Part shown: piece after piece, positions 8,710-16,696 of the stretch
Layout of the letters: the number at the start of each line of letters is the position of its first letter
Position numbering within the stretch: position 1 is the first letter of the stretch
Source of the DNA: Paraclostridium tenue
GTDB taxonomy: Bacteria; Bacillota; Clostridia; Peptostreptococcales; Peptostreptococcaceae
Direction of reading: 5' to 3'
Length of the DNA stretch: 64,000 nucleotides
Assembly: GCF_039521565.1 (NCBI RefSeq)
Contig: NZ_BAAACP010000003.1
Location: 62,001-126,000 of the forward strand
Translations under genes and position numbers: made by a program
Notes under the pieces: generated by a model
Told to the model about the DNA's origin: nothing
Database searches by the model: none
Seen by the model: the letters and a program-made list of their open reading frames with translations, nothing else

Positions 8710-11688
8710 ATGGAGAAAAAAAAGTTTGATAGGCTTGATATAATCAAGCTTATAGTAGTAGTAGCATTATGTGCAATTTTTTTGAAAATTGCTTATATGA
8801 CAACATTTAAACATGAGCATTATAATGAATTAGCAAAAAATAAAACATATAAAGAAATACCTGTAAAAGCACCAAGAGGTGAAATAAAAGATAGATATGG
8901 ACGTACTATAGCTACAAATAGAAACTCTTTTACAGTTCATATATCTAAGGATGGAATAGAGAAAAAAGTTAAATCTGGTAACTCAAGAGCTAATGAAATT
9001 TCATTAGAATTAATAAACTTATTGAAAAAAAATAAAGAAGAATACTTAGATGAATTCCCTATATATGTTGAAAATGGAAAATATTTTTATACATTTGATA
9101 AAAAAATAAGGGAATTTAAATTGGAAAATAAAATTCCACTAGACTACAATGCTAAGCAAAGCTTTTATTATATGGTTGATAAGGCTATAGAAGATCATAA
9201 AATAGATGCATCTGTTAGAGATTTAAAGCCAGATGAAATCCAACAGAAGTTAAATTCGGCAGGCATATACCCTCCGATTTTAGTAAAAGGTTGGAAGTTT
9301 ACAGAACAAAGAAATAAAGAAGACTGGTTAAAATCTTATAAAATAGATAATATAAATACTAATGCAAAAGATGCTTTTAAAGATATAAGAAAATATTATG
9401 AAATACCTAGCAATTTATCTAATGATGATGCTAGAAGTATAATGATTGTAAGAGACTTACTTAAATCTCAAGGTTTTGTTCAATATAAACCAGTAACTAT
9501 AGCAAAAGATATAACACAAGAGACCATATCTCAAATAGAAGAAAGGGCTATGCAATTACCAGGGGTATCTATAGCAGTAGAACCAGTAAGGGACTACCCT
9601 GATAAGAATCTTGCATCACATGTACTTGGAACTATGGGTAGAATATCAGAACAAGAGTTAGCCCAAAAGCAAGAAAATGGAGAAAGTGGATACACTAAAA
9701 ATGATGTAGTCGGAAAAACGGGTATAGAGAAATTTTATGAAGATAAATTAAAAGGTAAAGACGGATATAAAAAAGTTGAGGTAGACTCAGTAGGAAGAAT
9801 AAGTAAAGAACTTGCATCTTCTGCACCTGTTTCAGGAGATACTGTATATCTTAGCTTAGATAAAGATTTACAAAAAGTATCAGATGATTCACTAGCTAGA
9901 GTAGTCAAAGCAGGAAAAAGTGGAGGTACTTTTAAAAGTAAATTTGGAGACTATAGTGCATCAGGAAAGGCAGCACCTAATTTGGAATCAGGAGCTACAG
10001 TTGTTATAGATGTTAAAACAGGAGATATATTAGCAATGTCTAGTTATCCAGACTATGATCCTAACTTATTCGCAACTGGTATATCATCAGAGGAATATAA
10101 AAAATTACAGCCTAAAAATCCTAATGATGTTTTAGGGGCAAATCCTTTAAGTAACTTAGTTACAAAAGGAGCATTCCAGCCAGGTTCTACATTTAAAATG
10201 GTAACTGGTATGGCAGCCTTAGATAATGGGCTAAATCCTAATTATGGAATAAATGATACTGGTGTAATTTATATGGGAAAAAGACCTTTTGCCGATTATG
10301 TATGGCATCACGGAAGAGGAAACCATGGATACACTAATTTATACAAAGCATTACAAGAGTCTTGTAATATATACTTCTATACAATTGGTACAGGCAAAAA
10401 CTGGTTAGGAGGGAATGATCCTAATGTCAAGATTGGTGCCAAAGATATATTAGAATATGCAAGATTATTTGGTTTAAATGATAATACAGGTCTTGATAAG
10501 GAAATTGGTGAAAGTAAAGGAAAGGTTCCTAACCAAACTGATAAACTTAAAAACACTGAGAATTCCCTTAGATTAGCTTTAGATAAAGCTATGAGAGATG
10601 CATTTACTGATATAACTAAAGCAAAAGATCCAGAAGAGTATAAAAAGAGAATAAATGAAATTGTAAGTTGGACTAAAGAAAATCCATCAAGAACAGAAAC
10701 TATGAAGAGATTAGAAAAGCTTCATGTAAAAGAAGATAAAGTTACTGAAATTGCAGATTTAGCTAAATTTAATTACTTTAACTTTGGAAACTGGACTGAT
10801 GCTGATACATTCAACTTAGCAATTGGACAAGGTGAGAATGCTTATACTCCTGCTCAGATGGCTAGATATATTGCAGCTATAGCTAATGGAGGAAATTTAG
10901 TAGAAGCATCTGTAGTAGATAAAACTATATCTAGTGACTATATGAATATAGATATAGATGAAAATAAAGTAGAAAAAATACCATTTAAAAATAGTGAAAA
11001 ACTTAAAGATTTAACTAAAGGTATGAGACTTGTTTCTACTCAAGGTACAGGTAAAAGTATATTTGGTAATTTCCCTATTGAGGTTGCAGCAAAAACAGGA
11101 ACTGCAGAAAAAAGTGGTAAAATACCTACTGCAGATGAGTATAAATACTTATTAGACCATATAGGTTCATATGGAGTATCTAAAGATGAAGCTGTGAAAT
11201 TAGCTAATAAAATGAAACAAGAAGACGATGCAAAAGCTAAAAAAGAATTTGAAAAGGAACAAAAAGAAAAAGAAAGTAAAGAACTATTTGGAAAAGATGA
11301 AAAAGATAAAGCAGAATTTGTTCCAGACAATAGTGAAAAAGCAAAAGCTAGATATTTAAGAAAAGCAATTAAAGAGTTAAATCCTAAGATAAAAGATGAA
11401 GATATAGATAGATTTAAACAAGATTATGCATCTTTTGCTTGGGCAGCAGCATTTGCACCAGCAAATGATCCAGAAATAGCTGTAGTTACAGTTTTACCTC
11501 AAGGAAACTCAAGTAGTCTTGCTTTACTACCTATAAGAGAAGTAATGGGTGAATATTTTGGATTAACAAAAGATAAGGAAAAAGATAAAGAAAATAAAAA
11601 ACAAGTTGAAGATTCAAATAAAGAAGCAGAACCTGTAAGATCAAAAGAAGATAATGAAATGAATTTTGTATCACAGCTAAAAAAATAA
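8710..11688 (+). CDS. mrdA: Penicillin-binding protein 2 (elongasome transpeptidase), enlarged
   Basis: This class B PBP cross-links lateral-wall peptidoglycan together with the RodA glycosyltransferase (13638-14756). It has one N-terminal transmembrane helix (about residues 13-32), a pedestal domain starting with APRGEIKDRYGR, and a transpeptidase domain with active-site Ser493 in PGSTFK, SxN at Ser551-Cys552-Asn553 and KTGT at Lys795. At 992 residues it is much longer than the roughly 630-700 of typical PBP2. The additions lie between SxN and KTG and after KTG, where a Lys/Glu-rich, probably coiled-coil stretch occupies about residues 825-885. The C-terminal tail after about 955 is also charged. 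Insertions of this kind are inferred to occur in clostridial relatives. The call is firm. Confidence 0.95.
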   Translation: MEKKKFDRLDIIKLIVVVALCAIFLKIAYMTTFKHEHYNELAKNKTYKEIPVKAPRGEIKDRYGRTIATNRNSFTVHISKDGIEKKVKSGNSRANEISLELINLLKKNKEEYLDEFPIYVENGKYFYTFDKKIREFKLENKIPLDYNAKQSFYYMVDKAIEDHKIDASVRDLKPDEIQQKLNSAGIYPPILVKGWKFTEQRNKEDWLKSYKIDNINTNAKDAFKDIRKYYEIPSNLSNDDARSIMIVRDLLKSQGFVQYKPVTIAKDITQETISQIEERAMQLPGVSIAVEPVRDYPDKNLASHVLGTMGRISEQELAQKQENGESGYTKNDVVGKTGIEKFYEDKLKGKDGYKKVEVDSVGRISKELASSAPVSGDTVYLSLDKDLQKVSDDSLARVVKAGKSGGTFKSKFGDYSASGKAAPNLESGATVVIDVKTGDILAMSSYPDYDPNLFATGISSEEYKKLQPKNPNDVLGANPLSNLVTKGAFQPGSTFKMVTGMAALDNGLNPNYGINDTGVIYMGKRPFADYVWHHGRGNHGYTNLYKALQESCNIYFYTIGTGKNWLGGNDPNVKIGAKDILEYARLFGLNDNTGLDKEIGESKGKVPNQTDKLKNTENSLRLALDKAMRDAFTDITKAKDPEEYKKRINEIVSWTKENPSRTETMKRLEKLHVKEDKVTEIADLAKFNYFNFGNWTDADTFNLAIGQGENAYTPAQMARYIAAIANGGNLVEASVVDKTISSDYMNIDIDENKVEKIPFKNSEKLKDLTKGMRLVSTQGTGKSIFGNFPIEVAAKTGTAEKSGKIPTADEYKYLLDHIGSYGVSKDEAVKLANKMKQEDDAKAKKEFEKEQKEKESKELFGKDEKDKAEFVPDNSEKAKARYLRKAIKELNPKIKDEDIDRFKQDYASFAWAAAFAPANDPEIAVVTVLPQGNSSSLALLPIREVMGEYFGLTKDKEKDKENKKQVEDSNKEAEPVRSKEDNEMNFVSQLKK

Positions 11689-11747
11689 AAGGATTTGAAG
11701 TTTTTTTGAAGAATATATAAAATGAGATAGAGCTTTGGAGGTATAAA

Positions 11748-12422
11748 ATGTCTTTTAAAGCAGCAACCAATGAAGAACTAATAGAGTTCAAAGGAAATAA
11801 AAGAGGCATAGTTGTAAATGTAAAGAAAAAAGCTTCTTTTGAAGAAATAAGACAAAGTATAATAGATAAAATAGAATCCTCTGTAGGTTTTTTCAATGGA
11901 GCTAAAATTTACTCTATAAATTATAATCATTTAAGCGACATACAATTACTTCAACTTAAAGAAGACATAACCTCTAGATTTGATATTGAATTTATAGAAG
12001 AAGAAATTCAAGTACCATTTGGAGTTTATGAAACTAAGTATATAAACAATATGCGTTCTGGAGATAATGTTGAGTTTGAAGGGGATGTAGTTGTTATGAC
12101 GGATATGAAACCAGGTTGTCGGGTTATGGCAACAGGAAGTGTAGTTGTAATGGGAAATATAAAACCTGGAGCTAAAGTGGTTTCATATGGCAATGTAGTT
12201 GTTATGGGCAAGGTAGAAGGGTTTATACATGCAGGAGCAAAAGGAAATAAGAATGCATATATAGTTGCTAATAATTTAAATCCTATGGTTTTAAAGATAG
12301 CTAACTACATAGCAGAAGCTCCGGATGAAGAATATATAAAAAGTGATGATATAAATCCAGAAATAGCATTTGCAAGTAATGAAATGATTGTTATAGAAAA
12401 TTATTTGCCAAAAAATAAATAA
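11748..12422 (+). CDS. minC: Septum-site inhibitor MinC
   Basis: MinC blocks FtsZ ring assembly away from midcell when recruited by MinD. The 224-residue protein has an N-terminal FtsZ-interacting domain (about 1-95) and a C-terminal right-handed beta-helix (about 105-200). The helix shows the repeating turns VVVMTDMKPGCRVMATGSV and VVVMGNIKPGAKVVSYGNV. A TTGGAGGT ribosome site precedes the ATG. It is followed by minD and minE, giving a complete oscillating Min system. Confidence 0.94.
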   Translation: MSFKAATNEELIEFKGNKRGIVVNVKKKASFEEIRQSIIDKIESSVGFFNGAKIYSINYNHLSDIQLLQLKEDITSRFDIEFIEEEIQVPFGVYETKYINNMRSGDNVEFEGDVVVMTDMKPGCRVMATGSVVVMGNIKPGAKVVSYGNVVVMGKVEGFIHAGAKGNKNAYIVANNLNPMVLKIANYIAEAPDEEYIKSDDINPEIAFASNEMIVIENYLPKNK

Positions 12423-12447
12423 ATTTTGAGTAGGAGGGGGTAGTACT

Positions 12448-13245
12448 ATGAGTGAAGTTATAGTTATAACATCAGGAAAAGGTGGAGTTGGAAAAACTAC
12501 AACAACAGCAAATTTAGGAACGGCCTTAAGTTTAGAAAATAAAAAAACTGTTGTAGTGGATGCAGATATAGGTCTTAGAAATTTAGATGTTGTTATGGGA
12601 CTAGAAAATAGAATAGTATATGATATTGTTGATGTTGTAGAAGGAACTTGTAGATTAAAGCAAGCTCTAATAAAAGATAAAAGATTTGACAATTTATACT
12701 TATTACCAGCAGCACAAACTAGAGATAAAAATGCAATTTCTGTAGAACAAATGAAAAATTTATGTGACAAACTAAGAGAATCATTTGATTATATAATAAT
12801 AGATTGTCCTGCAGGTATTGAACAAGGATTTAAAAATGCTGTAGCAGGAGCTGATAGAGCTATAGTTGTAACTAATCCTGAAATATCTGCTGTTAGAGAT
12901 GCAGATAGGATAATAGGATTACTAGAAGCTAATGAAGTTAAAGATATACGTTTAGTTATAAATAGAATTAGAAATGAAATGGTTAAACGTGGAGATATGA
13001 TGGACAAGCAAGATATAGTTGAAATACTTGCTATAGATTTAATTGGTTTAGTTCCTGATGATGAAAGTATAATTGTTTCTACGAATAAAGGTGAGCCAGC
13101 TATATTAGATTCAAAATCAAATGCAGGTCAAGCATATAAAAACATTGCTAAGAGAATACTTGGAGAAGATATACCTCTAATGCAAATAGAAAATGAAACT
13201 AATATATTAACTAAGATTAAGAAGATGTTTGGAATGGCTAAGTAA
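12448..13245 (+). CDS. minD: Septum-site ATPase MinD
   Basis: MinD is a membrane-associated ParA-type ATPase that recruits MinC. The 265-residue protein starts with the deviant Walker A motif GKGGVGKTTT (about residues 10-19). It has VVDADIGLRNLD and DYIIIDCPAGIE blocks, and ends in an amphipathic membrane-targeting helix (ILTKIKKMFGM). A TAGGAGGGGG ribosome site lies upstream. It stands between minC (25-nt gap) and minE (17-nt gap). Confidence 0.97.
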   Translation: MSEVIVITSGKGGVGKTTTTANLGTALSLENKKTVVVDADIGLRNLDVVMGLENRIVYDIVDVVEGTCRLKQALIKDKRFDNLYLLPAAQTRDKNAISVEQMKNLCDKLRESFDYIIIDCPAGIEQGFKNAVAGADRAIVVTNPEISAVRDADRIIGLLEANEVKDIRLVINRIRNEMVKRGDMMDKQDIVEILAIDLIGLVPDDESIIVSTNKGEPAILDSKSNAGQAYKNIAKRILGEDIPLMQIENETNILTKIKKMFGMAK

Positions 13246-13262
13246 TAAAGGGGGATATACTT

Positions 13263-13547
13263 ATGTTAGATTTGTTTAAGATATTTTCTAATGAGTCTAA
13301 AACTAGCAAAAATGTAGCTAAAGAAAGGCTAAAATTAGTTTTAGTACATGATAGAATAGACTGTTCTCCACAGCTTCTGGATCTGATTAAATCAGATATA
13401 TTAAAAGTTATTGCAAATTATGCTGAGATAGAAGAAGACGGATTGGAAATAAAGATGGCTAAATCTAGAAGTGATGAAGAAGATGGTCCTGTATCAGCAT
13501 TAGTTGCTAATATACCATTAAAGAATATAAAAGAAAGAAGTAGGTAA
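13263..13547 (+). CDS. minE: Cell-division topological specificity factor MinE
   Basis: MinE stimulates MinD ATPase activity and drives pole-to-pole oscillation. The 94-residue protein has the short N-terminal amphipathic segment (LDLFKIF), the MinD-contact region AKERLKLVLVHDR (about 20-32) and a C-terminal dimerisation domain. The presence of MinE with MinCD indicates an oscillating system as in Clostridioides, rather than the DivIVA/MinJ-only system of Bacillus. The stop overlaps the start of a hairpin terminator. Confidence 0.95.
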   Translation: MLDLFKIFSNESKTSKNVAKERLKLVLVHDRIDCSPQLLDLIKSDILKVIANYAEIEEDGLEIKMAKSRSDEEDGPVSALVANIPLKNIKERSR

Positions 13548-13580
13548 AAGGGGGAGGCGTATTAGCCAAGCCCCTTTTTG
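13546..13580 (+). terminator. Terminator after minE
   Basis: AAAAGGGG (from 13546) pairs with CCCCTTTT (from 13571), with an inner GGC/GCC pairing and a T-run. The 5' arm overlaps the minE stop codon region. Confidence 0.7.
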
Positions 13581-13637
13581 TATTAATATAAAATTATACG
13601 ACTTAGGGATGGCCTTAATAGGAAAGATGGTGATGAA

Positions 13638-14756
13638 GTGTTTGACTATAAATCGAAATTTAAATTGATAAAAGAACTTGATTGGAAACTTATAACTATA
13701 GTTACATGCATATTTGCTTTTGGGCTTATGATATTAAGTAGTGCCACTCATGCAACTACAGGGGGTAGTTATTTACAAATAATTAAACAAGGGCTGGCTT
13801 TTATTGTAGGAATGGCACTTGTAATAGTTATATTATTGTTTGATTACAATTTTTTAGGAAAGCATTATAAAGGATTATATATAGTTAGTATAATATTACT
13901 TTTACTAGTGTGGATACCTGGACTTGGTAAAGATATGGGTGGAGCTAGATCTTGGCTTAACCTGGGGCCTCTTGATTTTCAAACATCTGAACTTGTTAAA
14001 TTAACATTTATACTAAGTTATGCAAAGTTAGTTGAAGAAAAAAAGGGGAAATTAAATACTATAAAGGATTTAATTCCACTTGGGTTATATGCAGCACCTA
14101 TATTATTATTATTACTTATACAACCAGATTTAGGTACTGCAATAGTATTTTGTTGTATAATAGGAGGAATGTTATTTACAGCAGGTCTTAACAATAAAAT
14201 AATAAGAAATACTATTATAGTAATAGTTGTAGCTATGCCTTTGATGTATATGCTTATGGCAAATCACCAAAGAATAAGAATAGATGCATTTTTAAATCCA
14301 GAAGATGTTTCATTACCTGGTAACTATCAAGTTATGCAATCTATGATAGCTATAGGATCAGGTGGGCTAACAGGTAAAGGATTATATGAAGGTACACAAA
14401 ATCAAAATGACTTCTTACCTGTTCAAGACAGTGACTTTATATTTGCTGTTATAGGTGAAGAATTAGGGCTTGTAGGAATGTTTGTTATAATGGTTCTTTA
14501 TGCATTATTTTTAATAAGAATGATTTCTATGGCACGAGAAGCTAAAGATTTTTATGGAACCTTGATTATAATTGGAGTAATGAGTATGTTTGCATATCAA
14601 ATTATACAAAATATAGGAATGACTGTTGCTGCAATACCAGTTACAGGAGTAACTCTTCCTTTTGTTAGTTATGGAGGAAGTTCATTAATGACATCATTAG
14701 CTAACTTAGGATTAGTTCTAAATGTAGGTATGAGAAGAAAGAAAATAAATTTCTAA
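13638..14756 (+). CDS. rodA: SEDS peptidoglycan glycosyltransferase RodA
   Basis: RodA polymerises glycan strands for lateral wall growth in partnership with PBP2 (8710-11688). The 372-residue polytopic protein has about ten transmembrane helices and the SEDS signatures GGARSWLNLGP, FQTSELVKL and LPFVSYGGSS near the C-terminus. FtsW is the close paralogue. The Min/Mre/PBP2 context favours RodA. The start is GTG at 13638, with GGTGAT as a plausible ribosome site. The ATGs at 13627 and 13632 are in other frames. mgsA follows after 19 nt. Confidence 0.92.
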   Translation: MFDYKSKFKLIKELDWKLITIVTCIFAFGLMILSSATHATTGGSYLQIIKQGLAFIVGMALVIVILLFDYNFLGKHYKGLYIVSIILLLLVWIPGLGKDMGGARSWLNLGPLDFQTSELVKLTFILSYAKLVEEKKGKLNTIKDLIPLGLYAAPILLLLLIQPDLGTAIVFCCIIGGMLFTAGLNNKIIRNTIIVIVVAMPLMYMLMANHQRIRIDAFLNPEDVSLPGNYQVMQSMIAIGSGGLTGKGLYEGTQNQNDFLPVQDSDFIFAVIGEELGLVGMFVIMVLYALFLIRMISMAREAKDFYGTLIIIGVMSMFAYQIIQNIGMTVAAIPVTGVTLPFVSYGGSSLMTSLANLGLVLNVGMRRKKINF

Positions 14757-14775
14757 TATATTAGGGGTGACTTAA

Positions 14776-15189
14776 ATGAATATAGCATTAATAGCACATG
14801 ATGAAATGAAAAACACTATGGTTGGATTTTGTATAGGCTATGAGCATATACTTAAAAACTATGGGTTATATGCAACTGGAACTACTGGAAAAAGAATTGA
14901 AGATGAAACAAAACTTAAAATCAAAAGATTGGCATCTGGACCACTTGGAGGAGACCAACAAATTGGCTCTTTAGTCGTTTCTCAAGAAATTGACTTAGTA
15001 ATTTTTCTAAGAGATCCAATGACAGCTCAAGCTCATGAACCAGACATACAAGCATTGATTAGGCTTTGTGATGTATATCATGTGCCTATTGCTACAAATC
15101 TTGCTTCAGCAGAAATTTTTATTAAGGCATTAGACAGAGGAGAACTTTCTTGGAGGGAAATTAGAAAGACTAAAACTCAACGTATATAA
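14776..15189 (+). CDS. mgsA: Methylglyoxal synthase
   Basis: MgsA converts dihydroxyacetone phosphate to methylglyoxal and phosphate, a bypass that relieves phosphosugar stress. The 137-residue protein shows IALIAHDEMKN, the phosphate-binding TGTTGKRI, the catalytic aspartate in SGPLGGDQQIG and the active-site His in AQAHEPDIQAL. A TAGGGGTGA ribosome site precedes the ATG. It ends the mre-min-rodA run and converges on the flavodiiron gene across a shared hairpin. Confidence 0.96.
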   Translation: MNIALIAHDEMKNTMVGFCIGYEHILKNYGLYATGTTGKRIEDETKLKIKRLASGPLGGDQQIGSLVVSQEIDLVIFLRDPMTAQAHEPDIQALIRLCDVYHVPIATNLASAEIFIKALDRGELSWREIRKTKTQRI

Positions 15190-15191
15190 AT

Positions 15192-15222
15192 AAAAAAGCT
15201 ATCTCAATGAGATAGCTTTTTT
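15192..15222. terminator. Bidirectional terminator between mgsA and the flavodiiron gene
   Basis: A 14-bp stem, AAAAAAGCTATCTC (15192-15205) with GAGATAGCTTTTTT (15209-15222), has a 3-nt loop. A-run and T-run flanks let it serve both convergent genes. Confidence 0.9.
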
Positions 15223-15229
15223 ATTTATA

Positions 15230-16423
15230 TTATTTAATTGCTTCAGCAAATTTTACACCGAAATCAAAGCATTCTTGTAATGTTTCATCACTTGGGAAGA
15301 ATTTTTTCTTAAGTGTTTCAACAGGCATTTTGAATCCCATGCTCTTAACAAGCATCTCAGCCATTGTTATACCTTCACCACTCCATCCATAAGAACCAAA
15401 TACTCCAGCAAACTTACCTTGGTTGGCCATAGGATCTATTAAAGAAAATGCATCCCACATAGGTTTAACCATAGTTCTATTTATTGTTGGAGAACCAAAT
15501 AGTATACCTTTTGACATAACCATAACATCGTGAAGTTCTGCTAAGTCCATATTTTCTATATCATATAAAGCTGCAGATTCACCAGTAGATACTATACCAT
15601 CATAGATTTTTTCAGCCATAACTTTAGTATTAGTATAAGCTGATAAGAATAATATAGCTACTTGATCTTGATTAGTAGAATTAACTGTCTCAGTAGACCA
15701 ATCTACATATCTTTTAACTTGAGCCATAGGATCTTTTGATAATATAGGACCATGAGAAGTTAATATAGTATCAAAATCTAATCCTAATTCTACAACTTTA
15801 TTTACAGCTTTTAATACATGTTTAGAGAATGGTTTAACTATACAATCAAAGTAATGTTTAGATGATTTTAAATAGTCTTGACTATCTACTACATCAGGAT
15901 CAACACTTGCAAAGTGACATCCAAAAGCATCACAAGTTAATAAAGTTTTGTCTTCTTCTATATAAGTAAACATTGTATCTGCCCAGTGTAAAAATGGTGC
16001 AGATATGAATTTTAAAGTTCTCTTACCTATATTTAAAGTTTCACCATCTTTTATTACATGACATTTAAAAGGTCTATTTACTTGCTCTGTTAAATACATT
16101 TTAGCTGCATTAGTACAAATAACTTCTACATCTGGATTTATATCAAGTATATACTTTAAACTTCCAGCATGATCTGGTTCAGTATGGTGTATAACAACAT
16201 AATCTAAATCCTTTATGTTTGTTAATTTTGATAATTTTTCAATAAATTCATCTTTAAAATTTGGTTTTACAGTATCAAATAACACTTTCTTTTCATCATC
16301 TAAAAAGTAAGCATTATAAGTTGTACCAAATTCAGTTTCCATTATGATGTCAAAGATTTTTAAGTCTTTATCTATAACACCAGTCCAATAAATATCTTTT
16401 TTAATTTCAAAAGCTTCTTTCAT
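15230..16423 (-). CDS. fprA: Flavodiiron protein (FprA-type oxygen/NO reductase)
   Basis: Flavodiiron proteins reduce O2 to water, or NO to N2O, protecting anaerobes. The 397-residue protein has an N-terminal metallo-beta-lactamase-like diiron domain. Its ligand motif H-x-E-x-D-H is at His80-Glu82-Asp84-His85, with more ligands in the LHWADTM and DAFGCHF segments. A C-terminal flavodoxin domain begins near residue 250 (VAILFLSAYTNT). There is no rubredoxin fusion. An AGGAGGATTTT ribosome site lies ahead of the start. A 14-bp perfect palindrome (16501-16514) lies about 80 bp upstream and may be an operator. Confidence 0.94.
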   Translation of the reverse strand: MKEAFEIKKDIYWTGVIDKDLKIFDIIMETEFGTTYNAYFLDDEKKVLFDTVKPNFKDEFIEKLSKLTNIKDLDYVVIHHTEPDHAGSLKYILDINPDVEVICTNAAKMYLTEQVNRPFKCHVIKDGETLNIGKRTLKFISAPFLHWADTMFTYIEEDKTLLTCDAFGCHFASVDPDVVDSQDYLKSSKHYFDCIVKPFSKHVLKAVNKVVELGLDFDTILTSHGPILSKDPMAQVKRYVDWSTETVNSTNQDQVAILFLSAYTNTKVMAEKIYDGIVSTGESAALYDIENMDLAELHDVMVMSKGILFGSPTINRTMVKPMWDAFSLIDPMANQGKFAGVFGSYGWSGEGITMAEMLVKSMGFKMPVETLKKKFFPSDETLQECFDFGVKFAEAIK

Positions 16424-16500
16424 AAGAAAATCCTCCTAAAACGTGGTTAATAAATACATAATTATATTTAAAATATACCCATAAATAAAACTTTGAAACA

Positions 16501-16514
16501 TTTTGTATACAAAA
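16501..16514. promoter_or_regulatory. Perfect 14-bp palindrome upstream of the flavodiiron gene
   Basis: TTTTGTATACAAAA reads the same on both strands and lies in the 273-bp gap between the divergent fprA and radical SAM genes. The GTATAC core recurs in a palindrome upstream of ridA (38523-38534). An operator role is inference, and no regulator is identified. Confidence 0.4.
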
Positions 16515-16623
16515 AAGTTTAAAAATTCTTTAAATTTTTTGCCTCAATTATTATATTAACAAAAAATGCGAACGTTTTGAATAGAATAATTGTCAAATTA
16601 CAAATATTATAGGTAATTATATT

Positions 16624-16652
16624 TTGATACATCTTAGTATATCGTGTATAAT
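16624..16652 (+). promoter_or_regulatory. Sigma-A-type promoter for the radical SAM gene
   Basis: TTGATA (16624-16629) and TATAAT (16647-16652) are separated by exactly 17 bp. They lie 44 bp upstream of the ATG at 16697. Confidence 0.75.
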
Positions 16653-16696
16653 AATATTTATGTTTATAGAATGAAATAAACTTACGGAGGTTTTTT

